A program made the position numbers and the translations under genes. The notes below the pieces were generated by a model. It was not told the DNA's origin. It searched no databases and saw only the letters and a program-made list of their open reading frames with translations. A stretch of 64,000 nucleotides of DNA from NCBI GenBank assembly GCA_018817025.1, contig JAHIUU010000006.1, positions 70,831 to 134,830 on the forward strand, read 5' to 3'. This document shows, piece after piece, positions 19,349 through 29,206 of this stretch. The stretch comes from Candidatus Babelota bacterium (lineage in GTDB: Bacteria > Babelota > Babeliae > Babelales > JAHIUU01). The stretch's first letter is position 1, and each line of letters opens with the position of its first letter.

Positions 19349-19855
19349 ATGCATGCGCAAATAGCACGTATTTGCACATCATTTATTGATGTGCCTGATA
19401 AAATTTCTGTTGCCATTTACTTTGCAGGGTGTTCCCTACGCTGCAAAGACTGCCAGAACCGAGAACTTTGGGATCCCAGAGGAGGGGAGAAAAAATCACT
19501 AGGTGAGGTTCTTACCAAAATAAAAAGTCATCCTCTTGCCGAGGCTGTTGTCTTTCTTGGTGGTGAACCAATCGAACAAATAGATTTTCTACAAAAACTT
19601 TGTCTCGCGATTAATGACAAAGAAAAAGTGTTATATACCGGTCGAGAGTTCGAGATGCTGCCTAAAGCGCTGCTCGAGCATCTTAACTTAATCATCTGCG
19701 GCCCCTATCGTTCAGATCTCCATACTGACGGTTGGCCCGCATCATCTAATCAACGAATCTTAAGAAAAAAGGGAAAACAATGGCAACATCTTATCTCAAT
19801 GGATATCCAAAAGACTTTCAAGAGCTCTACAACAAAGCTAACTCAGAAATTTTAA
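19349..19855 (+). CDS. nrdG: Anaerobic ribonucleotide reductase activating enzyme
   Basis: A 168-residue radical-SAM activase that installs the glycyl radical on NrdD. The 4Fe-4S motif C-x3-C-x2-C is at residues 28-35 (CSLRCKDC), followed by a GGEP-type SAM contact (FLGGEPIEQ). Length is normal for the family. The end of the gene overlaps the nrdD start by 76 bp in another frame, which couples the two. Presence of this pair implies DNA precursor synthesis without oxygen. Confidence 0.93.
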   Translation: MHAQIARICTSFIDVPDKISVAIYFAGCSLRCKDCQNRELWDPRGGEKKSLGEVLTKIKSHPLAEAVVFLGGEPIEQIDFLQKLCLAINDKEKVLYTGREFEMLPKALLEHLNLIICGPYRSDLHTDGWPASSNQRILRKKGKQWQHLISMDIQKTFKSSTTKLTQKF

Positions 19856-21705
19856 ACCTTGAAGGGATAGCCCCCGAAAAACTTACTATTAAGTCAATGG
19901 CAGAACAATATTTTCACGAGCATCCTGCAGACATGTCCATCGATGGCAATGCAAACGTTAATGAAGGTAAATCATATGGAAACTATATCTCTGAAATCAC
20001 CAAGGGCTGGCTCAAGTTACAGGGGTATTATAATTTGTACGAGATACTCAAAGAAACTTTCGGCGTTAACCAAGCAGGAGAAATTATCCACTCAATATGG
20101 AACGGCGATCTGTACATGCACGACAGCACTGCCATTCAAATCCCATACTGTTGGGCATATTCAACCCACTTCTTAATTGAAAAAGGAAACTACTGGGGAC
20201 AACTCCAATCACTACCTCCTCATCGCCGCCGCTCATTTATCGATCAGGTCAAAGAGGTCACAATCGAAATAGCACAAGAAATCGCTGGCGCCGTCGCAAT
20301 CGGCGACTTGTTCGTCAACTACGCCTACTTTGTAAAAAAAGAAAACATTGATATTGCAAACCCATATCATCGCAAAGATATCGAAAATGACTTTCAATCA
20401 CTTGTCCACACACTCAACAAAAAGCTAAGGCCCTCCCACCAATCTCCATTCACAAACCTTTCAATCTTCGATCGTCCAAACCTCGAATATCTGTTTGGCG
20501 ACCTACACTATCCAGACGGATCAAAACCTGACTTCGATATTGTCGAACAAGTGCAAAAGATTTTTTGTGACTGGTTCAGCAAAGGTGATCCTATATCCGG
20601 CCTACCTTACCGGTTTCCCGTTGTAACCCTCAACTTACGAACCGATAAAAACCAAAACATTCTTGATAAAAACGCACTCGAATACTTTTCAAAAATAAAC
20701 CTTGAAAATGGGTGTTTTAATATCTACATTTCCTCTGGAAATAAAATTGCTAGCTGCTGCAGACTCGTTAACGATCTAGAGCTCGGAGGATGCGACAGCT
20801 TTGGTAACGGCGGCATCTCCCTAGGGTCACACCGCGTTGTCACGATCAACCTCGCCCGCCTCGGACGACTTGCGGGATCACCTGAAAACGTTATCTCGTT
20901 ACTTGATAAGCAACTTGAGGCCTCAAAAAATATTTTAGTTGCGCACCGTAAACTATTACAACGTCGTATCGATCAGGGCTTTTTGAAATTTTTTCGTTAC
21001 GACATCATGCATATCAAGCGACTATTCAGTACCTTTGGTATTAATGGCATTTATGAATGCCTTGAAGAACTCAACATACCAATTACAACGCCAGAGGGGA
21101 AAGCGCTTGCCCACAAGCTGCTAAATCGCATCAAAAATTATGCTCATGAATGCGCAAAAACAACCGGCAACTCGTTTAATGTCGAGCAAGTTCCAGCAGA
21201 AAGTCTCGCTGTAAAATTTGCAGCGAAAGATGCACTTCTGTATGGTATGAATTACTCGCTCTATGCAAATCAGTTCATACCGCTATGGGTTGATCAAGAT
21301 ATCACTGACAAAATCAAGTTAGACGGTGAGTTTTCAAAAACGCTCACCGGAGGCGGCATATCCCATCTCAACCTTGGAGAGAAATTAACGAGCAGCAATC
21401 AGATGAAAAAAATAATTGAATACTCAGTTAAATCAGGATGCGAACATTTTGCGATAAACTACAACTTCTGCAAATGTACCAACGAACATATCACCGTGGC
21501 TGGCCCATCAAAAGTCTGTTCGATTTGTGGTAATGATATTATTGAAAACTTCACCAGAGTTATCGGTTACTTCACACCGGTTTCAGCATGGAATAAAGGC
21601 CGCCGCAAAGAACATGGAAAACGCATCTTTAAAAAGCAGGACGATATAACGTCAGAGATTGTCATAAATAAGATGAATAAGCTACCACAGAAAACAACAG
21701 AATAG
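19780..21705 (+). CDS. nrdD: Anaerobic ribonucleoside-triphosphate reductase
   Basis: Reduces NTPs to dNTPs with a glycyl radical. 641 residues. The C-terminus has a four-Cys zinc site (FCKCTNEHI...KVCSICGND) followed by the glycyl-radical loop RVIGYFTPVSAWNKG, with Gly in RVIGYF the likely radical site. The active-site region includes NGCFNIYISSGNKIASCCRL. The N-terminal ATP-cone found in many NrdD proteins is not obvious, so allosteric control may differ. It overlaps nrdG upstream. Confidence 0.94.
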   Translation: MATSYLNGYPKDFQELYNKANSEILNLEGIAPEKLTIKSMAEQYFHEHPADMSIDGNANVNEGKSYGNYISEITKGWLKLQGYYNLYEILKETFGVNQAGEIIHSIWNGDLYMHDSTAIQIPYCWAYSTHFLIEKGNYWGQLQSLPPHRRRSFIDQVKEVTIEIAQEIAGAVAIGDLFVNYAYFVKKENIDIANPYHRKDIENDFQSLVHTLNKKLRPSHQSPFTNLSIFDRPNLEYLFGDLHYPDGSKPDFDIVEQVQKIFCDWFSKGDPISGLPYRFPVVTLNLRTDKNQNILDKNALEYFSKINLENGCFNIYISSGNKIASCCRLVNDLELGGCDSFGNGGISLGSHRVVTINLARLGRLAGSPENVISLLDKQLEASKNILVAHRKLLQRRIDQGFLKFFRYDIMHIKRLFSTFGINGIYECLEELNIPITTPEGKALAHKLLNRIKNYAHECAKTTGNSFNVEQVPAESLAVKFAAKDALLYGMNYSLYANQFIPLWVDQDITDKIKLDGEFSKTLTGGGISHLNLGEKLTSSNQMKKIIEYSVKSGCEHFAINYNFCKCTNEHITVAGPSKVCSICGNDIIENFTRVIGYFTPVSAWNKGRRKEHGKRIFKKQDDITSEIVINKMNKLPQKTTE

Positions 21706-21718
21706 ATTGTTTTGGGCT

Positions 21719-22891
21719 CTACATCTTTTTATTGTCCCCGTTCTTACAAAACAATTTTTCTTTATTGGAAGAATAAAAATTTTCTATTTTTTTAAAATAG
21801 CCAGAATAAACGATTACGGGCTCTTTTACGCCACGAAAACTTATCTCCTGCCGAACAAACGACCCACACTCAGGGGAGCTCTGTCGAAACAGATCTTTGA
21901 GATCCTCAGTAAGAAGATTGAGTATCTCAACAGGCACAACAAGCGGCATGTATTTCTGCATATTTTTCGAGATGGTTTTTGAATAATTTTCATATCGTTG
22001 CGAAATATTAACTGTGTTGCTCACATCAGATATAATATCAAAAACTTGCGAATCATGACGTTCAATATTAAAAAAATAATTCGGGCCCATCTGCAAACCA
22101 ATACCGCACTTTCGCGGCCCATCAATCGTCACCCCACGTATCTTGCATCGAAAATGGGACACCGCATATATCACCTCTATAGCACACAGCACAGCAAGCT
22201 TTACCGCTCTCGTATAATCTTCACCTTTCTTCTTAGGAAAAACTGCCAAAAAACCATCTCCTGTTACCGACACAACGGTTCCTCTCCAGCTCTTAACAAC
22301 ACAACTGAGCATACCAAGCAGTTCCTTAATAAAAACCGCTGGCGCCCAACTCATGCCTGCTTGTTCAAGTTCACCACAAAACTTGGTAAACCCCCTCAGG
22401 TCAAACATCATCGATATGCCATTCACCGTAGCAAGATCAAAGACAGGATTAACGTCAAAATCAATCGACCGATTTCTCTTGAAAAATTCACCTTGCATAA
22501 TCTCATGTTTTTGTTTCTTTTGAAACGCCAAACCATCTACCTGAACCCCCTTATCCAGCATAGCCATTGTATTACGCCTAACTAAAGGAATTACTATTTC
22601 CATTCGCTTGTCGCCTTGCGCTGGTTCATGAAATATTTCTTCTTTGAAGAAACTATCGCCACGACTAAGGGACCGAACAATTAATGGAGGCTCACTGCTG
22701 AGTGGAGATAAAAAATTGGACCCCTTTGGAGAAAGTCTGCGCCCATATGAAGACTTATCTTTCTTAAGTAAAGAATTGCCCTTGAAGCAAGACTTACTAC
22801 GCTTTCTTCTACGGTTATTCATACCGTAACCGGTTTGTCCTATCAAACCAATCAAACAAAACAGAAAAAATATCTTTCTAAATGTTCCCAT
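21719..22891 (-). CDS. Exported class III nucleotidyl cyclase
   Basis: About 390 residues. I place the start at ATG 22891, 16 bp after the cysS stop, because this gives a typical signal peptide (FRKIFFLFCLIGLIGQTGYG); a longer form would run back into cysS. A basic, low-complexity stretch follows, then a class III cyclase domain at about residues 155-370. It has metal-binding Asp in FDLRGFTKF and in VTGDGFLAVF, and the Asn/Arg pair in VSNTVNISQR that contacts the transition state. It would make cAMP or cGMP. A catalytic domain behind a signal peptide, with no second membrane helix to bring it back inside, suggests release to the periplasm or host. Confidence 0.85.
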   Translation of the reverse strand: MGTFRKIFFLFCLIGLIGQTGYGMNNRRRKRSKSCFKGNSLLKKDKSSYGRRLSPKGSNFLSPLSSEPPLIVRSLSRGDSFFKEEIFHEPAQGDKRMEIVIPLVRRNTMAMLDKGVQVDGLAFQKKQKHEIMQGEFFKRNRSIDFDVNPVFDLATVNGISMMFDLRGFTKFCGELEQAGMSWAPAVFIKELLGMLSCVVKSWRGTVVSVTGDGFLAVFPKKKGEDYTRAVKLAVLCAIEVIYAVSHFRCKIRGVTIDGPRKCGIGLQMGPNYFFNIERHDSQVFDIISDVSNTVNISQRYENYSKTISKNMQKYMPLVVPVEILNLLTEDLKDLFRQSSPECGSFVRQEISFRGVKEPVIVYSGYFKKIENFYSSNKEKLFCKNGDNKKM

Positions 22892-22907
22892 TGCTTTCCC
22901 TATTCTC

Positions 22908-24215
22908 TTAATTTTTTCGCAACTGTTTATCCTGAACCCCATACCCAAGCTCTCGTAATCGATCACGTAGCCGGTCTGCTTCGCCCCATCGTTTTTCCAG
23001 ACGAGCAGCCTCACGTTGCAAAAGAAGTCTTTCGATCTCAGGCGTAACCTCAATTTTTTTCTCGATCTGTTTAAACGTCAGGCCAAAGACTGTTACTAAG
23101 AAATTTTTGACCTGCCCGATAAGCGTTTGGTCTGAACGAATCTTAGCGAGATTCTCAAACAGAATACCCAACGCGCGTGGTGTGTTTAGATCGTCGCAAA
23201 GCGCATCAACCATAGAATGGTTTAGCTTGTTTTCTCCAATCTGACAAGAAACAGGTTCAAACAAAGCAACCAACTTTTTATATGCAACCTGCGCAGCATC
23301 AAGCATTTCAAAACTAAACTCTATTGGCGTTCTATAGTGGTGCTGTAGAAAATAGTACCGTAAAACCATCGGATCATACGTTTCAAAAATCTGCTGTAGC
23401 GACAAGATATTACCCAACGATTTTGACATCTTTTTCTTGTCAATATTGAGCAATGCATTGTGAATCCAATAGTTTGCAAACGGTTTGTCATGTAAACTTT
23501 CTGACTGAGCCCGTTCGTTCTCATGGTGAGGAAACAGCAGATCCATTCCACCACAATGAATATCTATCGTTACGCCAAGACATTTTTTTGCAAGCGCCGA
23601 ACACTCAATGTGCCATCCCGGACGGCCATAACCCCATGGCGACTTCCAAAATTGTCCGTTTTTATTTCCTTTCCATAGAGCAAAGTCTGCAGGACTCTTT
23701 TTGCGAGTATCAACCTCAACACGAGCTCCCGCAAGAAGATCATCTAGATTTTTACCAGAAAGCTCTCCGTATGAGCCGTACGACGCCACATCAAAATAGA
23801 CATCCCCGTTCACAACATACGCTTTATTTCTTTTGATCAGCCCTTCAATAAATCCAATAATTGCATCGATATTGTCAGTTACCGTCGGTTCTATGTTTGG
23901 CGCAAGACAGTTCAGCTCTCTCATCTCCTGCTGATAGAGCTCGGTAAATTTTTTGGCTATCGCCCTATACCCCATAATGTCACCCGCAGCTTCTGCCTTT
24001 TTCAAAAGTTTATCGTCAATGTCCGTCACATTTCTGACGTAGGTAACGTCGTAACCTATATATTTAAGAAACCTAACCAGCGTATCGATAAAAACATAGG
24101 AGCGGCCATGACCAATATGAGCATGATCATACGGTGTTACGCCGCATCCATACAGCTTAACCTTACCATTTTCAACCGGCACAAACGCTTCTTTTTTTAT
24201 AAAAAATTTCTTCAT
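22908..24215 (-). CDS. cysS: Cysteinyl-tRNA synthetase
   Basis: Charges tRNA-Cys. 435 residues with the class I signatures HIGHGR (about residues 37-42) and KMSKS (KKMSKSLGN). Zinc ligands are the Cys in YGCGVTPY, the Cys in HIECSALAKKC and the His of the FPHHENE motif. The enzyme is slightly short for the family, mostly at the C-terminus. Its ATG overlaps the upstream sbcD-like stop (ATGA), and the cyclase gene follows 16 bp later. Confidence 0.96.
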   Translation of the reverse strand: MKKFFIKKEAFVPVENGKVKLYGCGVTPYDHAHIGHGRSYVFIDTLVRFLKYIGYDVTYVRNVTDIDDKLLKKAEAAGDIMGYRAIAKKFTELYQQEMRELNCLAPNIEPTVTDNIDAIIGFIEGLIKRNKAYVVNGDVYFDVASYGSYGELSGKNLDDLLAGARVEVDTRKKSPADFALWKGNKNGQFWKSPWGYGRPGWHIECSALAKKCLGVTIDIHCGGMDLLFPHHENERAQSESLHDKPFANYWIHNALLNIDKKKMSKSLGNILSLQQIFETYDPMVLRYYFLQHHYRTPIEFSFEMLDAAQVAYKKLVALFEPVSCQIGENKLNHSMVDALCDDLNTPRALGILFENLAKIRSDQTLIGQVKNFLVTVFGLTFKQIEKKIEVTPEIERLLLQREAARLEKRWGEADRLRDRLRELGYGVQDKQLRKN

Positions 24216-25450
24216 GTGTCTCCCTCCAACTCATGATACAATTCGAACGCTTTGCTCTTTAACGATTTTGTCTCGACGCCCAAATCATCTTTACTATCAA
24301 TATACTTGTTTACTACCTTCATACAGTCCATCGAAACAGTCAGCCCAATCCGCCGCTCATGTTTTATCTGTTTGCGAATTGGATTAATTGACGCGATACA
24401 CAACGCCTCTGAGCATGCCCGCTGCACCTCAAACAGATCAACCTTATCATCGACCCCCTCAGGCAAATGATACAAAACCTTAACAATTGCACCGTCAAGC
24501 TTCTGCTTTTGTATCGCTTTAACAACCTGCTGAGTCTGACTTTTTCCAACTTCAAGCGCAGCCTCAATCTGAATCATTGGTCGAGTTGGCAGCTCAACAA
24601 ACGTATGAACGCAACGGTTACTATCTTTTGATAAATCGATCTGTACAGAACAAAAACCTTTCTTCTCTTTCCGCTCTCCAAAATCAATTCGCTCGACAGA
24701 ACCAGAATAGACAACTGCTGGATAGCCGTTGGGATTAAGATTTTGATAGCGATGCAAGTGACCTAGGGCAACGTAATCAAACGGTTGAATAGCGAGTTGA
24801 GATGGCAAAAATATTGGATCGTTACCAAAGACCGCGCGCCTCTCTGAGCCGGAAAACAACCCGTTTGCAACCGTTAGATGGCCAGCCAAAACCGATGGAA
24901 TTTTGGGATCCAATTTCTCAGCAAGAGATGTAATAATCGCACCAACCTTTTCAGAGATATATTTTGCTATTTCTTGCGCGTCCTTAAACCGATGCTCATT
25001 CTTGGTAATCAAGTTGTGACGCAAGGGCCAAGCAATCCCAACAACTTGAACCTCTCCACTCCTTGTTTTTATCTTTAAAATATCTGGTTTAGAAAAAACA
25101 TGTAACCCATTAAGTGGTACCGTCGAAAAGACATCAAGCGCGTGAGTTTTTCCGAAACTTAGTGGGTGATCATGATTTCCAACCACTGTTATAACGGGTA
25201 TTGCCGCCTGCTGCAGCTTGAACAGTAAGCGCAGAAACTGTTTTTGTTGAGTTGGTGTTGGGTAAGCGGTTTTGTACGCATCACCACAAAACAAAAAAAA
25301 GTCGACCGATTCGTCAATCGCCTGGTCAACACAGTGCTCAAAACTTTGTACAAAATCTAAAAAACGGGAATGAATTCCCGTTTTTTGATCAAGCTTGCCG
25401 TAATTTTCTACACCAAAGTGCACATCAGCAACATGAAAAAATCTAATCAT
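24212..25450 (-). CDS. SbcD/Mre11-type DNA repair exonuclease subunit
   Basis: A 412-residue calcineurin-like phosphoesterase of the SbcD/YhaO group. Metal-binding motifs appear in order: DVHFG, GDAYK, GNHDHP, AGHL and GHLH (ALGHLHRYQ). The last ~120 residues form the helical cap region. SbcD works with the ATPase SbcC to open hairpin and double-strand DNA ends; no sbcC is in this window. It starts 7 bp after glmU and overlaps cysS by 4 bp, so it belongs to the glmU-sbcD-cysS-cyclase run. Confidence 0.88.
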   Translation of the reverse strand: MIRFFHVADVHFGVENYGKLDQKTGIHSRFLDFVQSFEHCVDQAIDESVDFFLFCGDAYKTAYPTPTQQKQFLRLLFKLQQAAIPVITVVGNHDHPLSFGKTHALDVFSTVPLNGLHVFSKPDILKIKTRSGEVQVVGIAWPLRHNLITKNEHRFKDAQEIAKYISEKVGAIITSLAEKLDPKIPSVLAGHLTVANGLFSGSERRAVFGNDPIFLPSQLAIQPFDYVALGHLHRYQNLNPNGYPAVVYSGSVERIDFGERKEKKGFCSVQIDLSKDSNRCVHTFVELPTRPMIQIEAALEVGKSQTQQVVKAIQKQKLDGAIVKVLYHLPEGVDDKVDLFEVQRACSEALCIASINPIRKQIKHERRIGLTVSMDCMKVVNKYIDSKDDLGVETKSLKSKAFELYHELEGDT

Positions 25451-25457
25451 ATGTTTT

Positions 25458-26948
25458 TTAAACGCTTTCTTCAGGCATATCGTGCGTCTTCACCGCCCCT
25501 AAAAAATGAAACCTTTCATCATCTTTTTTTTTACTCGTACACACTTTATTACAGAAAACTTTCTCTTTCTTCTTTTCCTCGCCCCGAAATTTTTTTGCAT
25601 ACTGACCCTTATTTTCCTGACGGGCTCGAGCAATGGCCAGATCTTGTGGTGGAACATCGGTGGTTATGGTTGAGCCTGCAGCCGCATATGCGCCTTCTCC
25701 CAGTTTTACTGGGGCGATTAGCGTATTGTTACTGCCTATGAAGACATCGTTCTCGATAATCGTCTTGTGTTTTTTGCTACCATCATAGTTACAGAAGACC
25801 GTTCCAGCACCAATATTAACGTTATCCCCCAACGTTGCATCACCAACATAGGAAAGATGCTTTGTTTTGGAGCCATACCCAATAGTGCTGTTTTTTATTT
25901 CAACAAAGTTGCCTATACAAACGTTATCAGCAACAACAACGTTGTTACGCAGTCTGGCAAACGGCCCAATATGCGCATCACCCCCAATCACGCTATCCTG
26001 AACCACGCAGTGAGAGTGTACCATCGTCCCATCACCAACCACCGTATTCTCTAGAATCGTGAATGCCGCAATAAAGCATCCCTCACCAATCTTTGTTCTC
26101 CCAAGCAAATGAGCTCCTGTTCCTATGAACGAATCTGGACCTATCTCAACGTCGATGTCAATATGAATGCCCTGAGCTAACTCAAACCTAACCCCATTAG
26201 ACATCCAATGTTTAATTAAATTCGATCGCATAACCTGCTCAACCGCCCATAGTTCCTGAAGGGTATTTACGCCTCTAACTTGATCAAATGGTGCTCCAAC
26301 TATCTCCACATGCTCACCCCGTCTGCTCGCGAGCTCAACAAGGTCGGTCAAATAAATTTCTCCGGAGACTTTGCTTCGTTCAAGCTTTTGAATTCCATCT
26401 TGCAAGAACGACCGTTTAACAACATAGATCCCTACGTTGACCCTGTTTTCGCTTTTATACTCAGAGGGGCAGTCTTTTTCTTCATAAATTCTTGTAACTC
26501 CATCTTGCTCAACAACTCTTCCGTAGCCGGTCGGGTTTATGACGTGAGTCGAAACAAAACTCATTATCGCACCAGACTGCTTATGCTTCTCTAGTAACTG
26601 TTTAATCAATTCTGGCGTAAGAAGCGGCACATCTGCGTTAAGAATCAAAATGTTCTCTTTGTCCCATCTACTTTGAGAACAAAGCACCGCATTGCCTGTC
26701 CCTAACGGCTCACCCTGTAAAACACAATCAACATGTTTCATTTTGAAAGATTCGATCGAGTCTTTAATCTGATCGGCTTGATAACCCAAAACAAGCGTTG
26801 CTGAAATTTTTAGTTCTTCTAAAACCCTTAGAGGAAAAACAACCATCGGTCGACCACAAATCTCTGCTAGTAACTTGCTCTGTCTTCGCTTAAAACGTTT
26901 TGACTTTCCAGCAGCCAGAATGACCGCCCTTACTCCTGTAGTCACCAT
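25458..26948 (-). CDS. glmU: Bifunctional UDP-GlcNAc pyrophosphorylase / GlcN-1-P acetyltransferase
   Basis: Makes UDP-GlcNAc for peptidoglycan and outer-membrane glycolipids. About 496 residues. The N-terminal uridylyltransferase has LAAGKSKRFK, QGEPLGTGNAV and LNADVPLL. The C-terminal left-handed beta-helix has hexapeptide repeats and GAGTVFCNYDG, the acetyltransferase active site. I chose ATG 26948, which follows AGGAGA, over an upstream start. A Lys-rich tail of about 45 residues follows the beta-helix and is longer than usual. glmS lies separately at 59.3 kb. Confidence 0.94.
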   Translation of the reverse strand: MVTTGVRAVILAAGKSKRFKRRQSKLLAEICGRPMVVFPLRVLEELKISATLVLGYQADQIKDSIESFKMKHVDCVLQGEPLGTGNAVLCSQSRWDKENILILNADVPLLTPELIKQLLEKHKQSGAIMSFVSTHVINPTGYGRVVEQDGVTRIYEEKDCPSEYKSENRVNVGIYVVKRSFLQDGIQKLERSKVSGEIYLTDLVELASRRGEHVEIVGAPFDQVRGVNTLQELWAVEQVMRSNLIKHWMSNGVRFELAQGIHIDIDVEIGPDSFIGTGAHLLGRTKIGEGCFIAAFTILENTVVGDGTMVHSHCVVQDSVIGGDAHIGPFARLRNNVVVADNVCIGNFVEIKNSTIGYGSKTKHLSYVGDATLGDNVNIGAGTVFCNYDGSKKHKTIIENDVFIGSNNTLIAPVKLGEGAYAAAGSTITTDVPPQDLAIARARQENKGQYAKKFRGEEKKKEKVFCNKVCTSKKKDDERFHFLGAVKTHDMPEESV

Positions 26949-27142
26949 TTTCCCATCTCCTCTTACTAGATAGTGTTCAATCAAATACGTGTATCAAAAA
27001 GCATAAATAAAGAAAGTCAGATGCCGTTCAAAACCGACCTAAAAAGACCGATAAACATGTATACCATATATCATCCTAAAAGACCAAGCACCAAATAGAT
27101 TTTTGAAAAAATACGTGATAGAATGGGAACTTCTTACGCCTT

Positions 27143-27234
27143 GGAGAGATGGCTGAGTGGTCGAAGGCGGCCGCCTCGAAAGCGGTTATTCGGGGAAACC
27201 CGGATCGTGGGTTCAAATCCCACTCTCTCCGCCA
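27143..27234 (+). tRNA. tRNA-Ser (CGA anticodon)
   Basis: A complete cloverleaf with a 7-bp acceptor stem (GGAGAGA with TCTCTCC), a D-arm, anticodon CGA at 27177-27179, a long variable arm typical of serine tRNA, the T-loop GTTCAAATC and an encoded CCA end. Confidence 0.97.
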
Positions 27235-27349
27235 AAGATCAAATACATCCCATCCATTAGCCGCAGGGCTCACCTTGAGGCTCGGCCTCGCTTTCTGGTT
27301 TAGCAGTCGTCCCCTAACGGCGACTCCAAGCATCCCCGTTCATACCGGG

Positions 27350-28957
27350 TTATTCTCGAAACTCATATCCCTCAAAAACCTCAAACTCACATCCCGAACG
27401 CCAATCGTCACTACGTAACCCTGCTTTTCGGCTAAGGGACGACAGCATCTTTTCTAAATCCCCACCAAACGATTTTGACACCTGAGGCAAGTAAACCGCG
27501 CTTCTTATCCCATCCTCAACTTGTTTCTTCAAAATAATACCGTGTTTACCAACAATAATATCGCGATATCCAGCAACTTTTCGTGGTGGCGTCAATACCG
27601 TAATATCAATCTCGACATCGTCCAACTCATCCTTGGTCAACGGCATAAAGCGACCATCTTGAAATGCTGAAGACTGCGCTATCGACGCGATCGTTTTAAA
27701 CAGCGGCTCATTCGTCGTAATCTGACCTATACAACCTCGAAGCGAGCCATCATGCTTATTCAGCGTAACAAACGCACCGGCGATCTGTCTCACCCCATCA
27801 GAAAGAATGGGATATAACAGATGCTCAGGAATACTGTTCCCCATGAGTTTATTCGTAATAGAATCACGGGCTAGAGTAAGCAGGGCCCGTTTCTCATAAG
27901 AAGTCAGTTGATCATGGGCAGGAAGTATTCCTAGCGGCTGGTTCGTAAAAACAAGCCCTGCATAGCTGACGCTATTTTTAGCATCACTATCAGGTAGGTC
28001 GCCAAATAACTTTACAACATCAATCTCACGGCCAGTACGAGCAGCTGTCATCTGCGCAGATGTATAATATGAAGCCAAACGGCATGAAACTGACCCAAAA
28101 GAACCCCGTGTTATAAGTTGCAGTAAAATCTTGATTGCATTTCTGCCACAAATAGTTGATTTTGTTCGATCAAGCATCGCATCAAACTCAGGAATCGACA
28201 GGCTAAATATTGCACGAACAGCCTGCGAGTCAACCCTCCTTATGCTACGCAAAATATTTTCAGTAAAAAGATCGTATCGATAATTTGGACCATGGTGAAG
28301 AAAGTCAGAACTAACAACAACAAGAGTCCTGGTGTCAATAATCTTGGAAAGCGTTTCTGCTACCTTCTCATAACCACCATCGTCGATCTCTCCAACAATC
28401 AATGGAACAATCGAAAAGCTCTTAAGTCGCCCCTGCAAAAGTGGTAACTGCACCTCAACCGCATGCTCATGATCATAAGCCCCTGGAACGGTTTTAAAAA
28501 CTGTTGTTTTTTTGAGCTGCTCAATAGAAGATCGATCAACAGGTATCGTGCCTAGTGGGGTCTGATACTCATCGTAGTCAGGCAAAGCAACCCCTGAAAA
28601 TACTGCTTGATGAGATGGAGCCAGAACAATCACCTTCGAAATCTCTGGATCAACTGTCCAATAGGCACTTGCTGCACACAGGCCAGAATAGTAATGCCCT
28701 GCGTGAGGCACAATCAAAGCCCGAACCTGAGCAGGGTCCCCTGAAACTGAAAAATTATTTCGGGCTAAAACAAAATGATTTTGCAGATCAGATCGTAGTA
28801 AAGCCAAATCAGAAGAATACCAGGCGGACGAAAGATGTGCCTTATGTAAAACACGCGTCCCTCTAAAATCACAATGCGAACACGCGCTCATAGAGCATAA
28901 AAAGACAATAGATCCCACAAGAACAAAACTAGAAACAAGTCGATAATATCGATTCAT
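27350..28957 (-). CDS. MEMO-AMMECR1 fusion, predicted lipoprotein
   Basis: 535 residues joining the two protein parts of the AmmeMemoRadiSam set. A lipoprotein-type signal (LVGSIVFLCSMSAC) ends at Cys26. Residues about 60-330 are a MEMO1-like domain with ALIVPHAGHYYSG, APSH and a later SSDFLHHG motif. Residues about 345-535 are an AMMECR1 domain with the invariant LRGCIG motif. The radical-SAM partner is not in the window. MEMO-like proteins resemble LigB dioxygenases in fold; their reaction here is unknown. Export of such a fusion is unexpected, since human MEMO1 and AMMECR1 are intracellular. The start has a GGGAGAAG site. Confidence 0.88.
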   Translation of the reverse strand: MNRYYRLVSSFVLVGSIVFLCSMSACSHCDFRGTRVLHKAHLSSAWYSSDLALLRSDLQNHFVLARNNFSVSGDPAQVRALIVPHAGHYYSGLCAASAYWTVDPEISKVIVLAPSHQAVFSGVALPDYDEYQTPLGTIPVDRSSIEQLKKTTVFKTVPGAYDHEHAVEVQLPLLQGRLKSFSIVPLIVGEIDDGGYEKVAETLSKIIDTRTLVVVSSDFLHHGPNYRYDLFTENILRSIRRVDSQAVRAIFSLSIPEFDAMLDRTKSTICGRNAIKILLQLITRGSFGSVSCRLASYYTSAQMTAARTGREIDVVKLFGDLPDSDAKNSVSYAGLVFTNQPLGILPAHDQLTSYEKRALLTLARDSITNKLMGNSIPEHLLYPILSDGVRQIAGAFVTLNKHDGSLRGCIGQITTNEPLFKTIASIAQSSAFQDGRFMPLTKDELDDVEIDITVLTPPRKVAGYRDIIVGKHGIILKKQVEDGIRSAVYLPQVSKSFGGDLEKMLSSLSRKAGLRSDDWRSGCEFEVFEGYEFRE

Positions 28958-29175
28958 AACGCTTCTCCCAATTTTACAAAATCAAAGACACAATGCTTCC
29001 TATCTGTTCACATCTATCCATCGTATCACCCACCCCAATTATTAAAATACTTTCACAAACCTTTCTGATCGTCCCAAACAACAAACACCAAGACAGCACT
29101 ATAAAACCGGCCTCATATAAAGATTATTGACTAATTGAATATGACGCCTCCATACTAAAACTGGAAACCGACTCG

Positions 29176-29181
29176 TATAAT
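29176..29181 (+). promoter_or_regulatory. -10 box of the 744-aa secreted protein gene
   Basis: A consensus TATAAT lies about 25 bp before the ATG at 29207, with only a weak -35. It overlaps an earlier ATG at 29180, which therefore is unlikely to be used. Confidence 0.5.
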
Positions 29182-29206
29182 GATTAATTCGGGAGGCATA
29201 ATAAAC

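Noticed and set aside
21998..22585. 195-aa plus-strand ORF
   Set aside because: It is a shadow of the nucleotidyl cyclase gene.
27076..27418. Short ORFs on both strands across 27.1-27.4 kb
   Set aside because: They cover the tRNA-Ser gene and the end of the MEMO-AMMECR1 gene.
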